Position numbers and translations under genes: made by a program. The notes beneath the pieces were generated by a model that worked only from the letters and a program-made list of their open reading frames with translations, was not told where the DNA came from and did not search any database. A stretch of 9,408 nucleotides of DNA from an uncultured Campylobacter sp. (GTDB lineage: Bacteria; Campylobacterota; Campylobacteria; Campylobacterales; Campylobacteraceae). The stretch spans positions 1 through 9,408 of the forward strand of contig NZ_CALIBH010000155.1 of NCBI RefSeq assembly GCF_938045775.1. The letters are read 5' to 3'. Positions 6,297-9,408 of this stretch are shown piece after piece. Position 1 is the first letter of the stretch, and every line of letters begins with the position of its first letter.

Positions 6297-7501
6297 TGCT
6301 GATCGTTCAAAAATACGGCGGTACGAGCGTCGGTACGCTAGAGCGGATCGAGGCGGTCGCGCAGCGCGTGATAAAGACTAAAAACGAAGGACACGATGTC
6401 GCGGTAATCGTCTCTGCGATGAGCGGCGTTACCAATCAGCTCATCGAGCAGGCGGAATTTTTTACTAAAACTCCCGTAGGCAGAGAGATGGACGTGTTGC
6501 TAAGTTCGGGCGAGCGCGTCACGAGCGCACTTTTGGCTATCGCGCTAAATGCCAAGGGCTATGCTGCGATCGCATTTAGCGGGCGTGGTGCGGGCATCGT
6601 GACGGATAATTTTCACACCAAAGCTCGCATCGTCTCTATCGATCCAAAAAGCATGCAAGAGGCGTTAAAGCAGGGCAAAATCGTCGTCGTCGCGGGCTTT
6701 CAAGGTATTAGCACCGCAGGCGAAGTAACTACGCTCGGGCGAGGCGGGAGCGATCTTAGCGCAGTCGCCGTCGCAGGAGCGCTGAATGCCGATCTGTGCG
6801 AAATTTACACCGACGTGGACGGCGTTTATACGACCGATCCGCGCATTGAGCCCAAAGCCAAGAAGCTTGATCGCATCAGCTACGACGAGATGCTTGAGCT
6901 TGCGAGCTTGGGAGCGAAGGTTTTGCAAAATCGAAGCGTCGAGCTTGCGAAGAAATTAAACGTAAATTTGGTGACGCGAAGCAGTTTTAACGATCATGAA
7001 GGAACACTCATAACAGGAGAAGAAAAGATGGAAGATGCGGTAATTAGCGGCATTGCACTGGATAAAAATCAAGCAAGAATTACGATTAGAAACGTAGAGG
7101 ATCGCCCCGGCGTCGCGGCTGAAATTTTCTCCGCGCTTGCGAGCAAGGAGATCAACGTCGATATGATCGTGCAAAATATCGGACGAAACGGCGAGACGAA
7201 TTTGGGCTTTACCGTGCCGCAAAACGAGCTAGAGACGGCCTATAGGGTAATGAAAGAGGTAAATCCAAATCCGAATTCCATCATCGAATCGGACGCCGAT
7301 ATCGTAAAGGTTTCTTTGGTAGGCGTGGGTATGAAAAGCCACAGCGGCATAGCCAGCAAGGCGTTTAAGACGCTTGCGGACGAAGGGATCAACATCCAGA
7401 TGATCTCCACGAGCGAGATTAAAATTTCGATGATCGTAGAGGCCAAATACGGCGAGCTTGCCGTGCGCGCGCTGCATAAAGCCTACGATTTGGATAAATA
7501 A
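6296..7501 (+). CDS. lysC: Aspartokinase LysC with two C-terminal ACT domains
   Basis: LysC phosphorylates L-aspartate with ATP, the first step towards lysine and diaminopimelate, threonine and methionine. The 401-residue length suits the short single-function class. The kinase domain spans about 1-235: KYGGTSVG (6-13) contacts substrates, SSGERVTSALLA (70-81), FSGRGAGIVTD (94-104), TTLGRGGSDLSAV (145-157) and YTDVDGVYTTDPR (171-183) follow. Two ACT repeats follow at about 260-330 (starting RITIRNVEDRPGVAAEIF) and 337-401 (KVSLVGVGMKSHSGIASKAF), which in relatives bind lysine and threonine for feedback inhibition. M245, at the kinase-ACT junction, is preceded by a good ribosome site, so a separate 157-residue beta subunit may be made. 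Its stop shares one base with the hobA ATG. Confidence 0.97.
   Translation: MLIVQKYGGTSVGTLERIEAVAQRVIKTKNEGHDVAVIVSAMSGVTNQLIEQAEFFTKTPVGREMDVLLSSGERVTSALLAIALNAKGYAAIAFSGRGAGIVTDNFHTKARIVSIDPKSMQEALKQGKIVVVAGFQGISTAGEVTTLGRGGSDLSAVAVAGALNADLCEIYTDVDGVYTTDPRIEPKAKKLDRISYDEMLELASLGAKVLQNRSVELAKKLNVNLVTRSSFNDHEGTLITGEEKMEDAVISGIALDKNQARITIRNVEDRPGVAAEIFSALASKEINVDMIVQNIGRNGETNLGFTVPQNELETAYRVMKEVNPNPNSIIESDADIVKVSLVGVGMKSHSGIASKAFKTLADEGINIQMISTSEIKISMIVEAKYGELAVRALHKAYDLDK
7015..7030 (+). promoter_or_regulatory. Likely internal translation start for an aspartokinase beta subunit
   Basis: AGGAGA at 7015-7020 is seven bases before an in-frame ATG at 7028-7030 (lysC codon 245). Starting here would give a 157-residue protein holding only the two ACT domains. 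The alpha2beta2 aspartokinases of Bacillus subtilis and Corynebacterium glutamicum make such a subunit from an internal start at almost the same residue (about 246-250). The site is seen in the sequence; its use is inferred. The Gly-Glu-Glu-Lys codons could produce the purine run by chance. Confidence 0.5.
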
Positions 7502-8034
7502 TGCAGGATCTGCACACTTGGAGCGTTACGGCGATGCGCTCCGAGCCCGGACTTGAGTGGCTCGAGGATCGCAAGGAGGACTGGACGCCGCTTTTAGCAT
7601 CAAAGCTAAAATTCCTCCACGACGGCTTTGCTTTCATCATCATCTGCGACGATGAGCGAAGCTGGTTTAGCGAATACATTATCAAAAAGATCAACTCCTC
7701 TACCAACTCACGCCCGCTGCTACCGTTTTTTTCGCTGCGCTCGCTCTATCGCGGCGGCGTAAATAGCCTGGAGGACGCGCTGCTGCTAAACGATATGCTA
7801 AGCCTCGCGTTTGCCAACGGCTTTATATATTTTTACATCGGCAACGGCAACCATCCGCTAGCCAAAATCGCCAAAAGCCACGAGGACAGCTATCTGTGGC
7901 TCATCGATGAGAGGCTGCAAAACAGCTTTTACATGAGCGAGAGCGATCCGAGCCTCGATCTCAAACTGATCCAACTTTTTAAAATTTTAGATAAAAGCAT
8001 TGACGCCGTGCTTTTTGACGAAGTGGTGCTTTGA
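7501..8034 (+). CDS. hobA: DnaA-binding replication initiation protein HobA
   Basis: HobA binds domains I-II of DnaA as a tetramer and promotes assembly of the initiator complex at oriC. It is known from Helicobacter pylori (HP1230) and related genera, and is the structural counterpart of E. coli DiaA (SIS-like fold). The 177-residue length matches the roughly 180 of HP1230. The C-terminal stretch SYLWLIDERLQNSFYMSE, followed by DLKLIQLFKILDK and ending VLFDEVVL, lines up with my memory of HP1230. RPLLPFFSL (71-79) matches another shared segment. The position between lysC and holB is the same as in H. pylori and C. jejuni. The ATG shares one base with the lysC stop (TAATG), with only a weak GGAT nearby, so coupled translation is likely. 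No catalytic residues are expected. Confidence 0.93.
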   Translation: MQDLHTWSVTAMRSEPGLEWLEDRKEDWTPLLASKLKFLHDGFAFIIICDDERSWFSEYIIKKINSSTNSRPLLPFFSLRSLYRGGVNSLEDALLLNDMLSLAFANGFIYFYIGNGNHPLAKIAKSHEDSYLWLIDERLQNSFYMSESDPSLDLKLIQLFKILDKSIDAVLFDEVVL

Positions 8035-8651
8035 AAATCATAAATCAGATCGTTTTAACAAACGATTATGAGGGCTTTAAAGATAAAATTTTAGCCGAAA
8101 TTCCACGCAAAAATTTAAGGTTTTTCGAAAGCGTCGAGCTTAAGATCGACGAGGCGCGAAAGATCATCGACGAAGCCTACGTCGCCGAGCGCGAGGATAA
8201 GGTCATCGTCATCGCCGCTACGAAATTCGGCGAGGAGGCGCAAAACGCTCTGCTTAAAATTTTAGAGGAGCCGCCTAAAAACACGGTGTTTTTCCTGATC
8301 ACCCCTTTCATCAACGCCCTGCTGCCCACCATCCGCTCGCGTCTGATCGTACAAAACCTCTGCGTGCGAAAGCCCAGATACCGCACCGGGCTAAACTTAA
8401 CCAGGCTAAGCCTAAAGGAAGCGGTGGAGTTTATCGACGCGCAGATCGCGCTGGAGCGCAAGGGCGAGCTGGACAAAACGGCGCTAAAAGCGCTCATCGG
8501 CGAGATCGCGCTAGAGTGCTTCGAAGCGGGCGTCAGGCTAAGCGGCGATGAGCTGCAGCGGATTGACCGCTTGAGTTATCTTGCCGAGCATAACGCCAAA
8601 GCCCATGCCGTGCTTACTCCGTTACTGTTGATGATCGAGGAGAAAAGATGA
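8031..8651 (+). CDS. holB: Short DNA polymerase III delta-prime subunit HolB
   Basis: Delta-prime is a clamp-loader subunit that works with DnaX and delta to open the beta sliding clamp. At 206 residues it is far shorter than the usual roughly 330. The middle follows delta-prime closely: VELKIDEARKI (35-45), KVIVIAATKFGEEAQNALLKILEEPP (57-82) and LPTIRSRL (98-105), the last being the sensor/arginine-finger region that contacts ATP in a neighbouring DnaX subunit. The N-terminal P-loop segment G-x-x-G-x-G-K-T and the zinc-binding Cys cluster are absent, so it cannot bind ATP itself. Residues 120-206 form a helical part of the collar-like region. The start is TTG within TTGA, overlapping the hobA stop by four bases; an in-frame TGA lies five codons upstream, so no earlier start exists. 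Confidence 0.92.
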   Translation: MKIINQIVLTNDYEGFKDKILAEIPRKNLRFFESVELKIDEARKIIDEAYVAEREDKVIVIAATKFGEEAQNALLKILEEPPKNTVFFLITPFINALLPTIRSRLIVQNLCVRKPRYRTGLNLTRLSLKEAVEFIDAQIALERKGELDKTALKALIGEIALECFEAGVRLSGDELQRIDRLSYLAEHNAKAHAVLTPLLLMIEEKR

Positions 8652-9408
8652 AAATTTATAAAATTTCAAACGAAGCAGATTTTTCGCTGATTTGCGAGCG
8701 CATCGGCGTACGAAATGCGGGGCGGGCGATAATGCAGAAAAAATCGCGCCTAAACTTTTTCTATCTAAAAAATTTGCGAGCGCCCGCGGCAAATATTTTA
8801 AAGCAGGATGCCCTTAGTATCGGCGCCGAGCTTGCGTGCAACGAAGGAGTGATCCTAGGGCGCGATGGTACGGACGCAGTTTTGATCGCAAACGATCGCC
8901 AGATCGAAGCTTTAGCGCAAAAAGAAGCGCTGCAGGATTTTGGGCTAAAAGAGGTCGCGAAATTTCTAGGCAAGAAATTTGCCAAGCCGCAAAGCTGCGA
9001 AATAATGGGCGTCGTCAATATCAACTCCGATAGCTTCAACCCCGCAAGCCGCGCGGCAAACTTAAAAGAGGCGATCTGCAAGATCGAAAATATGATCGAG
9101 CAAGGCGCCGCCATTATCGACATCGGCGGCGTGAGCTCGCGCCCGGGCAGCCAGTACTGCGGCAGGGATGAGGAGTTTGCGCGCATAAAGGACGTGCTGA
9201 GCGAAATTTATCGCCTGCGTCTGCACGAAAAGGCTAAATTCAGCCTCGATAGCTTCGATGAGTATTGTTTGGAATTTGCGCTAGATCGGGGCTTTAGTAT
9301 CATTAACGATATCAGCGCAAACCTCGCCCTCGCTCCGCTTGCGCTTCGCTACGACGCCGCTTACGTGCTGATGCACATGCAAGGAAAGCCGCAAAATATG
9401 CAGCTTGC
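8648..9408 (+). CDS. folP: Dihydropteroate synthase FolP, N-terminal part (runs off the window)
   Basis: FolP condenses p-aminobenzoate with dihydropterin pyrophosphate in folate synthesis and is the sulfonamide target. The open frame runs from an ATG overlapping the holB stop (ATGA) to the window end, giving 253 residues. The catalytic barrel starts near residue 118 with IMGVVNINSDSF (119-130), then IIDIGGVSSRPGS (156-168), SLDSF (199-203), IINDIS (218-223) and VLMHMQGKPQNMQ (240-252), all standard pterin- and sulfonamide-site motifs. The first ~115 residues are an extra domain (PAANILKQDALSIGAELAC, then LQDFGLKEVAKFL) also seen in other long FolPs, including, as I recall, the roughly 380-residue Campylobacter and Helicobacter ones. 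The usual N-V-T-P-D-S-F is N-I-N-S-D-S-F here. About 120 residues should lie beyond the window. Confidence 0.95.
   Translation, partial: MKIYKISNEADFSLICERIGVRNAGRAIMQKKSRLNFFYLKNLRAPAANILKQDALSIGAELACNEGVILGRDGTDAVLIANDRQIEALAQKEALQDFGLKEVAKFLGKKFAKPQSCEIMGVVNINSDSFNPASRAANLKEAICKIENMIEQGAAIIDIGGVSSRPGSQYCGRDEEFARIKDVLSEIYRLRLHEKAKFSLDSFDEYCLEFALDRGFSIINDISANLALAPLALRYDAAYVLMHMQGKPQNMQL

Noticed and set aside
7501..8034. A novel protein between lysC and holB
   Set aside because: Its C-terminal sequence, length and position match HobA of Helicobacter pylori, so it is already described.
8761..9186. Minus-strand 141-residue frame
   Set aside because: It is antisense to folP, whose catalytic motifs are unmistakable. 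It is Ser/Ala/Arg-rich shadow sequence.
1..9408. CRISPR array, tRNA or rRNA genes, insertion sequence or prophage module
   Set aside because: No spaced direct repeats, cloverleaf-like stretches, transposase motifs or phage structural genes were seen on either strand.

Overview
The window reads as chromosomal DNA of a Campylobacterota member, most likely a Campylobacter of the higher-G+C oral type (C. gracilis, C. rectus, C. showae or C. curvus). This rests on gene order and on sequence words. The block rppH-lysC-hobA-holB-folP and the block hemW-tatB-tatC-queA match what I remember of Campylobacter jejuni (Cj0577c-Cj0585) and, for the first block, Helicobacter pylori (HP1228-HP1232). HobA is known only from this phylum. 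The DNA is also densely strewn with AAATTT words on a background that is otherwise not very AT-rich. The species is inference.

Layout. Positions 2-187 hold the end, or all, of a small plus-strand protein with a peptidoglycan-binding-like repeat. Positions 188-517 are gene-free apart from a possible weak hairpin terminator. From 5689 down to 518 all genes lie on the minus strand, in transcription order: hemW (heme chaperone), tatB and tatC (twin-arginine export), queA (queuosine synthesis), a membrane-anchored protein that looks like a worn-out histidine kinase plus receiver, and a 150-residue protein of unknown function. Gaps are short or absent, so this is probably one operon. A 136-base AT-rich divergent control region (5690-5825) separates it from a plus-strand operon: rppH (RNA 5' pyrophosphohydrolase), lysC (aspartokinase), hobA (DnaA-binding replication-initiation factor), holB (a short delta-prime clamp-loader subunit) and folP (dihydropteroate synthase, cut by the window end). 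All four junctions of that operon overlap by 1 or 4 bases, which implies translational coupling.

The operons mix housekeeping functions: RNA decay, aspartate-family amino acids, replication initiation, clamp loading and folate on one side; cofactor handling, protein export and tRNA modification on the other. I found no phage module, CRISPR array, transposase, tRNA or rRNA. The points most worth a second look are the degenerate kinase-receiver protein at 1010-2047, a well-formed internal translation start in lysC that would make a separate regulatory subunit, a delta-prime subunit with no P-loop half, and a long low-complexity tail on TatB. I do not see strong evidence for a wholly new system.
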